In this document: piece by piece, positions 1-12,600 of the stretch
Layout of the letters: each line of letters starts with the position of its first letter
How positions within the stretch are numbered: the stretch's first letter is position 1
Assembly: GCA_029706075.1 (NCBI GenBank)
Contig: JAINUG010000015.1
Coordinates: 8,144,154-8,208,153 of the forward strand
DNA: 64,000 bases
Direction of reading: 5' to 3'
DNA from: Aldrovandia affinis
Lineage: Eukaryota > Chordata > Actinopteri > Notacanthiformes > Halosauridae
Program-made: the position numbers and the translations under genes
Notes under the pieces: model-generated
What the model was told of the DNA's origin: nothing
The model's input: the letters and a program-made list of their open reading frames with translations, nothing else
Databases searched by the model: none

Positions 1-58
1 GTGAGGCACATGCACACACGCACATGCACAGCACACACACGCACGCACACACACACAT
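1..58. repeat. CA/CACG-rich microsatellite
   Basis: Imperfect CA dinucleotide tract with GCAC interruptions at the left edge, inside the mprip intron that follows exon 12. Confidence 0.8.
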
Positions 59-75
59 TTTCAAACATAACTTAC

Positions 76-165
76 ATGTATCTGGAAGCCGTAGTTCCTC
101 TGGACCTGGTATTCAGTAACATTGTAACAGGTCGTCAGGTCTATCTCTCCATCTAAATCCGAGGC
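76..165 (-). CDS. mprip: mprip coding exon 12 (residues 497-526, PH2; last in window)
   Basis: Encodes [19 protein letters not shown] and then [11 protein letters not shown], matching the mammalian PH2. Acceptor TTTCAG, donor CAT|GTAAGT, 90 nt, phase 0. The domain must be completed by exons left of the window. Confidence 0.95.
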
Positions 166-3100
166 CTGAAAAGAAGGTTCACACATTTTTGGAAAAGATT
201 AAGATACCAATTTTATGACAGGAAAAAAACAAAACAGTACACTGCCATCAGAAACATTCTTTCAGAAACAAACGCAGACTAGAACAATTGACAAATCACC
301 TCCTCTGCAATCGAATCCTTGTAGTATCGCAGACTGTGGTCCGTCAACACAAACCAGTACTTCTTCCACTTAAGAGGAATAGAGAAAGAAGAGAGTTACA
401 AGGGATCATAGACATTACACAGATGTGTGTGTTAGCACATTGGTATGAGAATGCTGATATTCTGCTCCAGTGAAGTGGATATTATTTTGGCAAAAATACT
501 AAATACAGGGGACTTGATCTTAAGTTTCATTGGGAAAAAAAACGAAAAAACTTGGCAGCATTATAATAAAATAAACAATAGAGGATTTAAAGGGTGTGTC
601 TTTTTGTGGAAGGACTTGGGCCTCCACCGGCCTGCTTATATGCAGGAGACGAGGCAGGAGACGTACGATGAGGGAATTACTAACACACATAAACATGCCC
701 CTCTCACGGGGCATCATACACAGGGCTTTTCCCACAGCGTTCGCAGGATAAATGTCCAACGATCGAAACGCTCACGTGTCTCAGTTACTGAAACGCACAT
801 TGAAAACGTTCAAAACATGGACACAATCTCTTTTACATCGCATATGTTACGAGCGACCTGCACTGCTATTTTCTTTCTTGTGGTGTCCAACTTTGTATAA
901 GTCGCAGCTAAAAGCTTGAGCTTTATCAATTGCCTACCTTGTTGCTCAAAATACACACAAAAAAAAAAAAAAAGTTACAGCAATCTGACTCCGGAATGAG
1001 ACGATGTTGCAGGTCAAGCTGTGGCTCCTTGCTTTGGTGGACGCTGGGCGTCAGTCATGGGAGACCTCTCGGGGGGGTGGTTTGTGCTTTGCGCAACTGA
1101 AGTCATTTGAACGTTACAAAAAGAGCGCGTAAAAGGGCAGAGTCATGCTTTCGACTGATGCCAACTGAACCTTTGGCATCAAAGCTGTCCAAAGGCTGGC
1201 GGCGGCCATCTTGTACTTTTTCTGACAAAACCGATGGCTGGTGATGGATGTGGTACGCACGTCTCTGCTCTGACGGAGACCATCATATCCCCTTCTCATG
1301 AGGAGGATGGTGGAGAACGCTGAAGATTACCTTCATTTTCTGTAAATTATGGAGCTCCGTTACATGTGGAAGCTGTTTTTAAATAAATATGTTTTGTCGG
1401 CCATTCACAGTCCCCATTCATTATTCATGTTAGTACAGATGAGCTCATAGTAAGTACTTTTTAATTTGCCAAGTGAACCTTTGGCATCAAAGCCAGACTC
1501 TCGACTCAAAAGGCTGGTGATGGCAACCGTTTAAATTTGTCAATTAATTTGCCAATCGAAAAGAAGACGACACGACAACACAGCCAAGGCGAGGGGGCTA
1601 TTAATTATGCCACTGTGAAGAAAACAGGACACTTCCTATTCACCTACCTGCCCCTGTTCATCCACTTTCACCATCCAGCCTTTCTTGAAGTTCAACAAGT
1701 CTGGCTGTAAATAGAAAAAACGGATTACAGATTAGTATATTTGGTTTCAACTTGACTGTAGACTGACTTCTACAATCTTGGCATCTCAGCATATCACACA
1801 AGAAAGAAGGCTGCAAGTTTAATCACACTGAAGATGCCTGTCGTGCTGCATGAACTGCTGTTCGTTTCAGACGCTGACCTTAGAAGTACTGAGCGACCAA
1901 GTTCACTTCATTATTTGGCCCGCCCCCACTGTCCTTCATAAAAAGAGAGGATGTTTACTTACTTGAGACTGGCTGAAAAGAAAAATATAACCACTTGGGG
2001 TAAAATATAACCGCTGTTGCCCTACGGTAATTCAAATTAAATAGTGGCGTGACAAACACAAAAGGTTTGCTGTGTACGTCAACTCCACAATTGCACAGTT
2101 ATATATAGTATGCCAAGACCAATGCTAGACATCGTACAAATTTTGTAAAACAAACATTTTACATGGTTCGGAAAAACAATGAACATAGCTTTCGATTCAC
2201 ACTTTTTTCTTTTTTTTCTGTCATTTCATTTCCGTCTTTGTTACATTGGATCGAAATGTTAGGGAGGAAAAAAACATGAAATGACAAAAAAGAGGAGGAG
2301 AAAACAGACATCATGCTGGAGTCTCAGTCTTTCAAAACGTAAGACCTTCATGAAGCATTACTGGTGCTCAGTGTCTTTCCTCTGCCACACTGTGGGAAAA
2401 GTCACCACAAACACATTCTCCGTGTGGTGGGAGGCACACCAAATCCTTATTTTAGGTTTCCGCTGAATACTGAAATCACCACTACAGATTTGGCTGAATA
2501 CGGACAAAAACGGCTGCATATTATTTTTGTTAAAATGTATAAGGCATATATTATAAGCAATTAATTTAATGCCATTTCTTGTTTAAGACACATAGCGTAT
2601 GTATTTAATTGGGATGGCAGACGGTATTTGGCTTTCAAAGGTGGCAACTCATGCTAAAGACTGTAGCTTATAGTAAGTTTAGATCCTTATTTCAGGTGTA
2701 AAAGCCTATACTGCTATGTCCGACACACCATCTCTAATTTGCTTCCTAACTTCCTGGTACATATCAGTCGTCATTCTACACTCAGACAGGGTTTTCCACT
2801 CTGGCAGTTGTGTGAGTCTCACATCCTCCACAGACAAATGCAGCATATCCACTGCATTCATCATGCCAAAAGCCGTGATAATCTATTCAGCCTGAGTGTG
2901 GCCTAAAGTCTACTGCTGCATTTCTGACCGTAAGGCTCACGATTGTTGTTTGGGATCATTTTCCTTTGTGCGATTGGGGGCTGTGTAGTATTTCTGTGGC
3001 GGGCTCAGCACTGCTAACCTTCAATGGGCCTGCCGCAGGCATTGCAAAAGCTACACGGAAGAGAATGCCTCAGAGGCAGGCTGTTTGAACAATAGCCGGC

Positions 3101-3835
3101 TGTTGTATACAGTTTCTATTCATTTCCGCTGTGAGATTATGTAGTGCAGGGGTCTTCAACTCCAGGCCTCGAGGTCCGCTGTGTCTGCAGGTATTTGCTC
3201 CAACCACGCACTACACCACCTGATTTCACTAATTAGCTCGCCTCCTGGACCAAGGAGGTAAACTAATTATTCTAAATCAGGTGGTGTAGTGCGTGGTTGG
3301 AGCAAATACCTGCAGACACAGCGGACCTCGAGGCCTGGAGTTGAAGACCCCTGATGTAGTGCATAACATTTCGGGGAGACTTGGACTTGGTTCCCCAAAT
3401 CAGTGGCGTATTTGGACAAATCCAAATCCGAACAAAAAAGAAGATATTCAGCCAAACCCAAACCCAAATTCTGGATTAAGTGCATCCCTATTGTGAGGTG
3501 CCCCGGGGAAAGCTGCAGTGAGAGAAAGTGACTCTCCCACAAACGCATGCACATACATGCAGGAACACACCCACAGGCATTCGCATATGCACAGACCCAC
3601 TAATGTGCACACACACACACACACACGCACACACACACACACGCACACACACACGCACACACACGCACACGCACGCACACACACACGCGCACGCCCACAG
3701 CCACACACCGCCCCCTCCAACACACATACACACAAAAACCACACATTCGCATTAACACGGACACACCCGTGCAGAAACAAACCCTGACACTCTGCACGCA
3801 AATGCAAACACAAGGACACGGAAAGGTAGACATAC

Positions 3836-3898
<63 letters not shown>

Positions 3899-6800
3899 CA
3901 GACAGACACACACACACACACACACATGTGCACAACACGACACAGCCCCCCTACAACACGCATGTACACACAAAAACCACATATCGACATGGACACAGAC
4001 ACGCCCAAACACACCCTGACACTCGACACGCAGATACAAATGCATGGATATAAGAAGGTAAACACACACACACGCACACACACACGCACGCACGCAGACA
4101 CACGCACGCAGACACACGCACGCGCGCACAAACGCAAACACTTGCACACACGCGCACACACATTGACACGTGAGTAATGTTGGTATGGAAGCCATGGCTA
4201 AACACAGGACAGATATGGAAATGACCTGGACAGCAGGAGAGGGATGTATGCTACACCCAGCATCACGGAGAGGGGGTATAGGACGTCCGTGTTCTCAGAA
4301 AATCAACAAGATGTCACAGGAACACAAGATGAGCAGGGTAAAGGACGATTAGTTTCACTGAAGAAGCCAGGAAGAGACTTTCCCTTTTCATTTCTACATG
4401 AAACACATCAATGATTGCTGCCATTTCAGGTACACTATTCATGGGCTACTGTCCATACGGGTAGGCTTCTCTTTCACCTCATCTAGTTCTCTCCTAGGTC
4501 TCACATTAGAGAACTTAGTCAGGGACTGAGGGAGGGGGAAAAAAACATTTACAACACATGCTTTGAGTCTTGGTAGTACAAAACAACAAAAAATACAACA
4601 CCACAGATTGTCTGAAAAGTCAATGTCTGACTCCTGCTTTTCCACTAAAGGTTTAAGAGCAACAAAACCTAATCCCAGGTGTGGCATCTTTCGGAGGACT
4701 CGGTAAGTGCTCTGCGTGACCTTCGGACACGTCGGAGAAACCCGGATGTGAGTAGGAGGCGTTTTGTGGCCGCCGCTGGCGATGTCCTCTCTCCGCTCGC
4801 CCCTTCAGCACACAGCAGCTGCTGATAACGGCGCTGCCCTCTCGATCGCGTTTCTCTTCACGCTGCGCTCTCCTGCTCTGGACAGCACCCTAGAGGCCTG
4901 CGCCGCCACCTCCTGACCCAAGGCCTGAATCTCAGGGGCTGTGCTTTGCGCGGTTACGTTGACTCTTAAACACACGGTCGAAAAATAATGCGCTTACTGT
5001 CATGACGGATTCCGTGGTCCTTCGGTCCAGTGACTTGGCTCTTCTCAGAGGCGGGAGGGTGGAGTGGTGAAAATCTGAACCTCGTGCCGGGTCTCGCTCC
5101 TAAAACAAGTCGGATGCAAACCTTGTGAATGAATTACAGTTTAAATTTGACCCTTTTTCCCAGCAGGGGGTGAGAAGTCTCCTGTAGGTACCACCAGGTT
5201 TAAGAAATATAGCAGTCCTTTAGGTGCTTTCATGAAATGCTGCAATTATGCTAGAGCAGAAAAATATCATCCAACATCTGCAGTGCTAGCACAATTGGCA
5301 AAGGATTATATTTCTTTGGAACTATGAGGAAAATGTGCAAAAAAACCTGGAAAAAATTAAAACTGGGGTTGAGAATTATACAATTTTATCAGATCATAAC
5401 CACTAATATTTTCAAAATCGGTTGGTTTTTAGAAAATTATTAAAGGAATGCTTTTTCTGTTTCCTTCCCAAATTGGAATCACCAATTGTCTCTCAGGTTA
5501 CCCAGTGCCCGCACCCACACGCCAGGTGGCTGAAACCTGTGCCTGTGAGCCACACAATGCACTCGCCTGTGAGCCAGCAACTATACACACCCCAGTCCAC
5601 ACTGTACCGCAGGAGAGAGCTAGCTAGTGCCGATCGGAGGAGGGCCATATCTCTAACTGACGACAACTAGTAGCCTGTGGCAGCAGCAAGTACCCCATTG
5701 GGAATGCCTTTAACATTTCTAAATTCTCAATTTCTAGCACTCCCTTTTGTATTCAAACACAGAATGGGGTCAGCGTTTGACATCGCTAGGGAGGGAAGTC
5801 GATTTTTTTATTTTTTTTTATTTTACTGCCCCCAAAATGTGTGTGAACCTTGGCTTGTGTGTCTGGGTCCTGGCTTTGCCTCTGCACTCAGGGGCGTTCT
5901 GGGCCAAGCTTTTCTGCTGTCATTTATATTTAATCTCCACTTGCCTTTTTTTCCAATCTTGTCGAAGGGAACAACTTTTTTGTTTTCTCTCACAATCCAG
6001 CTGGATTGCCATGCTTTCCAGCAAGGGCAGGCACGCAGGCACACAAAGTACACCTGGTACAACGAGCTGCCGGGGGTGCGCGTCCGTGCTGCCTAATGTG
6101 TTTACTAGCGATCTGCCTCCCCGAGTCTGTGCGTGAAACATCCTGCCGGCCTAGCGGTCGCTAGGCTAGTTCACAGCAGACGTGACGAGGGGGGAGGAGT
6201 TCTGACAGAGGCCTGGAGTGCATTCAGGTCAGGGCTCAACTGCAATAGTCAGGAGAGCATGGCGACTGAGACAGGGACTATTGGCGACCGGAGCAATCTG
6301 TCCATATTGCGGCAAACCAACAAACTGGAAAAGGCTGTGGAGTTTGGTAGTGGCATGGTATTGGCGTGGGCACAAGGTGGGATGTATAAAAGGAATTGTT
6401 TAGGGTGTGCTGAAAAGGCCACATGCTTCTGTGTTGTGAGGAACAGCTCTGGGTCAAAGGGCCCTTTTAGAGGAGGCCAGGGCCTTCTTTCAGTTCGCAT
6501 CTAAAGACAATGTGAACAGTGGCGGGCCCGTCCCCAATGTTCCTCTTCAGCAGACTGTATTCCGCTGGGTTTTTATCTTTCTGAGCCCTGGGGCAGTGCC
6601 AGGTCACTCGAAAGCATGCCGGAGGGCCTCAAGGGTCCTGGGCTCCCAGACCGACAGCAGGAGAAATAGTCCTCGGGACAATAGAGCAGTGAATGGGAAC
6701 CCTTTCAAGCGACGCGATGCCCGCTGGGCCCGGTCCACGAGTAACCTGGATCTCCGATCAAACGAGCGCTGTCACCAGACTGATCCTGTCATTTCCAAGG

Positions 6801-9533
6801 ATTGCTTACAAAACAAAACTGCACCAGTTACGCAACGCATTAGTCTTTGCACTTCGGGGCTGAGTGTGACCACAGTGCACAAATCCCAAAACAGAGGTAC
6901 ATGTATGCACCTAGTACAAATGTATAGATTTTTTATATTTTTTAAAATTTTTAATTTGTTTCAGATTTTTCCAGTTTTTCTCCCAATTTGGTTGCCAATT
7001 ATTCTATTAATTTCAATACACCCTCCCCCACGAGTCCGCTGCCCGTTCTCGGGTTCGAGACAATTTCCCGAGGCCGGCAGTTCCGCCTCCTCTGAGACGG
7101 AACCTGCCCACCTACTCTTTTTACAGGGACGCCGTCTCACCCTCCCACCCCCCCCTGGGGCGGACAGCCAAATGCCGCCCCTGATCGGAGCTGACGGCCA
7201 AGGCCATTCTGGCACAGACGGGTTTCGGTAGGCAGCTCACACTCGTACCGGACCAGCCAAAGTACGGGTGCGTTAGACCGCTATGCTATGCGCCAGCCCT
7301 ACAAATGTATAGATTCAATCAATCTCACAGTGTCATGCGAACAAGCTCCTTTATCTTAATCTGGAGCTATTGGGCAGCGCTGAGCCACCATTGGCCTTGC
7401 ACTGAACCAAAGTCACATGCTAGCAAGGACAGGAGACGTCAAAGTAAAAATGTGCCCACGCTCAGACTGCATGCGCAAGGGATGGGCGATGATGTCATAA
7501 AGACACTCCCAGGAACACTGACTTCATCCCTCGCTACTCAGGGCCTGGCAAACCAGAAAAGGAACACTCCGACAACCGTCTGAGTCAACGGCCTTTAAAA
7601 TCGTTTTTTTTTCTTTATTAAGTTTATTTTTCTCTTTCTCTTTGCTCTCCGAAGAAGTGTTTTCCCCAGGATAGGGTGGGAAAAGGAAGTGCAATTATCT
7701 GGGGAATCCGACCGCAGAATGGAAAATGGAAATTAATTCAGCGCACACCTCTGACCCCTGCTCGCAACCAAAACAAAAACAGAGGGAGGAGAGGAGTATC
7801 TGGATGGGGTGTAACAGTTTGAGTCCCTGGTTCCAGTCGCATCGCTCTTTCTGGGTCAGGGTTCAGTTTGCGCAGCGGGTTCTCAGTGTTATACTTAGAA
7901 ATAGTTCCCCTCACATCTGTGCAAGTGTAAGGCACTGTCAGTTACCATTTCCTTTAGCCTAACAGTACAATAATATATATTATTTTTCTTAGGTAGTCAG
8001 ATACTGTCTTTTGTATTAACCATGTGCTCTGGCCCAACATTTTTCTCCCATTTCAATTTTCCACAGTTAAACGGTTAGACAGCAATACGAAATGGTAAGG
8101 AAAACCAGGTTTTTACCACAGCCGCATTTGAAGACATCTTTGTATATAGTTTTTTCAAACAAATGTGATTTATTAGATTTTAATTTAATGGACACAGTGG
8201 AACTGGGCAGTTTCCTGTGTACAGGGCCAAAAAAAGCCAATCAAATCAGCTATAAAATCTGCCTTGCAAAAAAGAGCCTGCTGGCTTAGAGGTGGGAACA
8301 AAATTTCAAAAAGCTGCACGAAGCCAACCGTCATAAATATGCTCCAATGGTACTTTTTTTTTTTTAACCACTGGACTGGACACAAAGTAGCTGATTAAAG
8401 TGTGTTGTGTTTAGGATGCTACAGGTAAATGCACTATGCTAGGCTGTCATAGGTAAACACATGACAAGACAATGATAATAAAAATGTAAAATCTGCATTC
8501 ATAATTGAACAGTTGATAATTACTCATTCTAATCTTTAGTTAGAATTCTTTTTTCTCCTTGGGTGTGTTTAGACTGATCAAATCACAGCACGTGCTGTAG
8601 CATCAAACCATTATTTGGAAAATCTAGCTATGACATTACATTTGATGAAAAAAATACAGACTAGGAAACGCATCTTGGGGAAAAGAAATATGCATTTGAA
8701 CACACCAATTACTGTTGTACGGCACGTGTATGGTACACATGCAGCCGATGCATAATAATGTGCCGGTCTTTTCTGCGCAGCGGTGAGCAAAGCTGGAATA
8801 TATGGCAATAAATGCCATTTAGCAGGCGCTGGCAACGTCTGGTAAATCTGAAAACGCTAAAACATCTGCTTATCCAAAGCGGCTTACAGTAGAGAATGCA
8901 TATATTTTTCAGTATATGTGGTCCCAATGGGAATCGAACCCGCAACCTGAGCGTTGTCAATGCTGTGCTCTACCTACTGAGCCACACAGAACCACTGTTG
9001 CTCCCTGTGCGAGCGTGACGGATGGCCCGCGGGGGCGGCGCCGCCGGGTCGGTACCTCTCTCTGGAAGCGCCTGGTCTCGCTGCGGCCCTGCCTCCCGGC
9101 GCTCCGGCCCGCCTCCTCCACCTCCATCCTCTCGGCGTTCTCCAGCTCCAGCGCCTCCAGCTTCTCGATCACGTTGGCGCGGCTGCAGGGGGGCGAGGGA
9201 GGACACGGCGCTACTGACTGACAGCCCCGGCGTGAGCGCGCGCCGGCTCCCGGGGCGACGGCAGCGATACAGCGGACGGTGACAAAGGGGCGAAACCGGC
9301 TTTCCACCGTTCGCCCCGGAGCGAAAGCCCTTTCATGTCGTCCGCCCTCACAGCCCCAGCGCCGTGCCTTACGGGTACGCGGGGCGATACTGTTACTTTC
9401 TTCATTACGTCTGAATAAAAGCGCCACGCCGGAGAACAAGTTTTTGTTCTTTCTTATCTGCTGCTGAAAAGAAACATCTTTGAAATCTTTTTAAACCTCA
9501 GGGATAATAATGCCACTTATTATATATGTGTGC

Positions 9534-9617
<84 letters not shown>

Positions 9618-12600
9618 GTATATACTGTACATATATTTATGTATAAATGTAAACCTCCATGAATAAAATGTGTACAGTACACATAAGATATATTTACATC
9701 TCAAACAGGTAATACCGGAGGCCTGTCTAGGTGGCTCTGTGCTTGCCCCCACACCTCTTCTCATCTGTAACATAGTTTTATCTGTTTGTTTGGTATCATA
9801 CGTGAAACTCTACACTGTCAGCTGAGATGCCTTTCTTTGATGATCACCTCTTCTCCTTCCCTTTTTGCTCAACAGAAGAATTTTGTTTACTGTGGGCGAG
9901 TTGGAAATATTAAATTACTCTTTGTGGATTGTGACCTTATATGGGGAATCCACTGCGATGTCAGTGCTCCTTAAAAGGCAAAAAAGTGAGACAGACGGTG
10001 AAATATTTTTTGTCACATGACTGCTCGCTGCTTTACTGGCTGCTGGGCATAGAACGGCACTGCTCCCATAGACTAAAATTAAAACAAATGTAGCCCGTAT
10101 CTTTCCACTGGACGGGTTTTACTTATCCTGAAACTAGTCTGCTGCTCGCATGTTTAATGCTGGATTGAGGGAGGAAAAAGGGAGCAGAAATGAAGAGATT
10201 AAATACCCTCCCACTCTCTGGGAGGCTCTGTTTGAAGTGCTCGATTCCAAGGGTTGTGACTCCTGACCTTTGTGAAAAGGGTGAGCAGAAGCACAGGCAG
10301 CCCGAAAGACGGCACAAATGCAACACTACAGACACACACAGCCACATAAAACAAGCTTACCGTTAACACCGGTAAAACCCACGGACAAACAAATCCTTAA
10401 TACCATTAATGTCTCAGATGTATCCTCAGTTTAATTTTGTAAGTGATTGCCTTGTTTTGAGTGAAATGGAACATTTTCTTATTCGTATTTCAGAATTATT
10501 CACTGAGCTGGCCCACAACTTCCAACCTAGAATCTAGGAAAGACCAACCAACCTCTTGGACCCAAAGGGTAAAATTTTATATTTTATTTTATTTTTTAGA
10601 TTTTTTCCCATTTATTCTCCCAATTTGGTAGCCAATTACACCCTCTACTTATTTCGATTTACCCTCCCTCGAGTCCGCCACTCGTGTCTATGAGGCAAGT
10701 TAATTCTCAGAGAGCAGCGAACTCCACTTTCTTCGAGATGGAATTCGCCCTCCCACGTTCTGGAAACTCCCTTACGTGCTTCACGGCAGACCCGAGGCGG
10801 CTCTCCCCTCCCTCTCCCTGGGGTGGACAACCAAATGCCGCCCCCAATCGGGGCTGTCGACCGGGGCCGGTCTGGCAATGACGGGTTTCGAACCGCGTCC
10901 CTGACAGGCAGCGCACACCGTATCGGACCAGCCAAAATACGGTGCATTATCCACTACGCTATCCGTCGCCCCACCAAAGGGTCTAATTTTGTTTACGCTT
11001 TCCAGTCAGGTGTAAGTTCTGACTCACTGGCCTGTCGAAACCCCCTCCCGCTCTCTCTGTCTCCGCGGCGACGCTCACCTCCTCTCCGGGCTGAAGAGCG
11101 GCTCCGCCCCCTGCCGCTCGGGGCTGCGTACGCGGCTGCGCTTCTCCGCCTTGCGCGCCTCGGCCTCGTGCCGGCGGGAGCGCGTGGCGTCGTGGAGGCC
11201 GGCCGCCCGGTGGGCGGGGTGGCTGTCGCTGCTGGCGACGGTGCTGACGCTGGCGTCCGAGTCCAGGGAGCTCATGGAGCCGCTGATGTGCGAGCCATTG
11301 GACAGCAGGCTGCCGCCGGAGGGGAAGGGGTCGCTGGGGGCGGGGGAGTGGCATCGCGGGATGCCGCCGCCGGGCTCGCCGCTGTGCCTGCTGGACGCGC
11401 TGCCGGTCGGCGACAGGACGTCCAGGGCAGGCGGCGGGGCGGCGGCAGAGTGGAACGGGAGCCCGCCCCGGTCGGTCTCGTCGCCGTTCACCGAGCCCTG
11501 GTCAGAGTTCAGGTCCGCGGACCCCGCTTCCCCTGGGAGAGGGAGAAACAGAAGGGGTTACCAGCGAATCAACAACCCCTCATGCTGACTGCGAGTGTCC
11601 GTGTGTTTTACTGCCGTGCCTTAGAATTCAAGGGCATTCAAGGCTTTTCCTCTGGGGAGAAATAATTTTTTTTTTTTAATTAAAAATGTAAAAAAAATTT
11701 AAAAGGCAAATAATGTTTTGGATTTGTCAATTATTTATTAATCAGCTTTGTAGCAAAATGTGATGAACACTAGCTGGTGTGTGCGTGCTCTACATCGAAG
11801 CAACCACTTCCCCAGCTTTTCATTTCCACTGTCACAAATTGCCATTGTGTCAAATCTTTCTCAAATTACGAGCAAAAATTGTGAGGGTAGTATGTTGTTT
11901 TTTTAAAAGGGTTCAAACAAATAGAAATATATTCCAGTATCAATAGTTGAGCGCTTCTGGCAAATACACTCCCTATCATCTGTGCTGTTTAAACAACATC
12001 ACATCCAGGGAAAAACATGCCACATTGTTCCGTCACTCACAAGTGTTGCTCTAACCTGAAACTGTGACTTCTTGGCATGAAGTGCAACCATTTATCGTGT
12101 CTGAGAATGCAATTGATATTTCCAGAGGTCCCTCTATATCTCTGACACTATTTTTACAGGACACCGCAGACAAAACTCTGGTTCATGCCATTTCCAGCCC
12201 ATTAGTCTAGTGAGACTTTTAAACAAGAGGTGCCAGGCGTAATGAATCTCAAGGCCTCGAATCACGGAAGAGTTTTGGAGTTTACATAAAGACCTCAGTT
12301 CATTCAGATCATCTGAATGTTCCACACGCAGAGACAGAATATACTGTGAAAGAATGTCTAAATATCTGTGACGGCACTTTAAAAAAAAGAAAATACGAAA
12401 AGATTCCAGCGGGCACAGTCACTGAGAAATTCTAACATACACACGTGGCTCTAACATATTTTATTTATCTGCTATTGATTTCGCTCCAACACTGATCCCA
12501 TCTGACCAATGATGCAGTTTCACTGTAATGCAACTGAAAGCAGTTATAAATTCTCATTTCATATTCCAGTGTCTCTTCCACGACAGTATGTCATATGACA

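Larger units (their letters stand above)
1705..4997 (-). other. mprip: mprip intron 9 (3.3 kb)
   Basis: No exon recognised. It carries a foldback transposon (3147-3353), the CA/GACA satellite (3537-4170) and a GC-rich block (about 4690-4970). The part from 1705 to 3120 is ordinary AT-rich intron. Confidence 0.7.
5100..9055 (-). other. mprip: mprip intron 8 (4 kb)
   Basis: Contains a full SINE (6931-7299) and a second, shorter SINE (8812-8995). No exon recognised. The remainder, including 5160-6900 and 7320-8800, shows nothing I can name. Confidence 0.7.
9183..11078 (-). other. mprip: mprip intron 7 (1.9 kb)
   Basis: Starts with a CpG-rich stretch to about 9420 continuing from exon 8, then a TG microsatellite, ordinary sequence and a SINE. 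No further exon recognised. Confidence 0.7.

Noticed and set aside
445..900. 151-codon plus-strand frame
   Set aside because: Lies in mprip intron 10, is overlapped by an equally long frame on the other strand, and has no recognisable domain.
3448..4195. Long Cys/Val-rich (minus) and Thr/His-rich (plus) open frames, up to 237 codons
   Set aside because: They are read-through of CA and GACA repeats, which lack stop codons in several frames. No domain and no splice context.
6512..7231. 239-codon plus-strand frame
   Set aside because: The last third lies in the minus-oriented SINE at 6931-7299 and the remainder is intron without homology.
8916..8995. tRNA gene-like sequence with A and B boxes
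   Set aside because: The acceptor stem and anticodon arm do not pair, and the same sequence with an L2-like tail recurs at 14441, so it is a SINE head.
10823..11665. 280-codon plus-strand frame
   Set aside because: It is the antisense shadow of GC-rich mprip exon 7 extended into a SINE. Low-complexity Ala/Gly/Arg content, no recognisable family.
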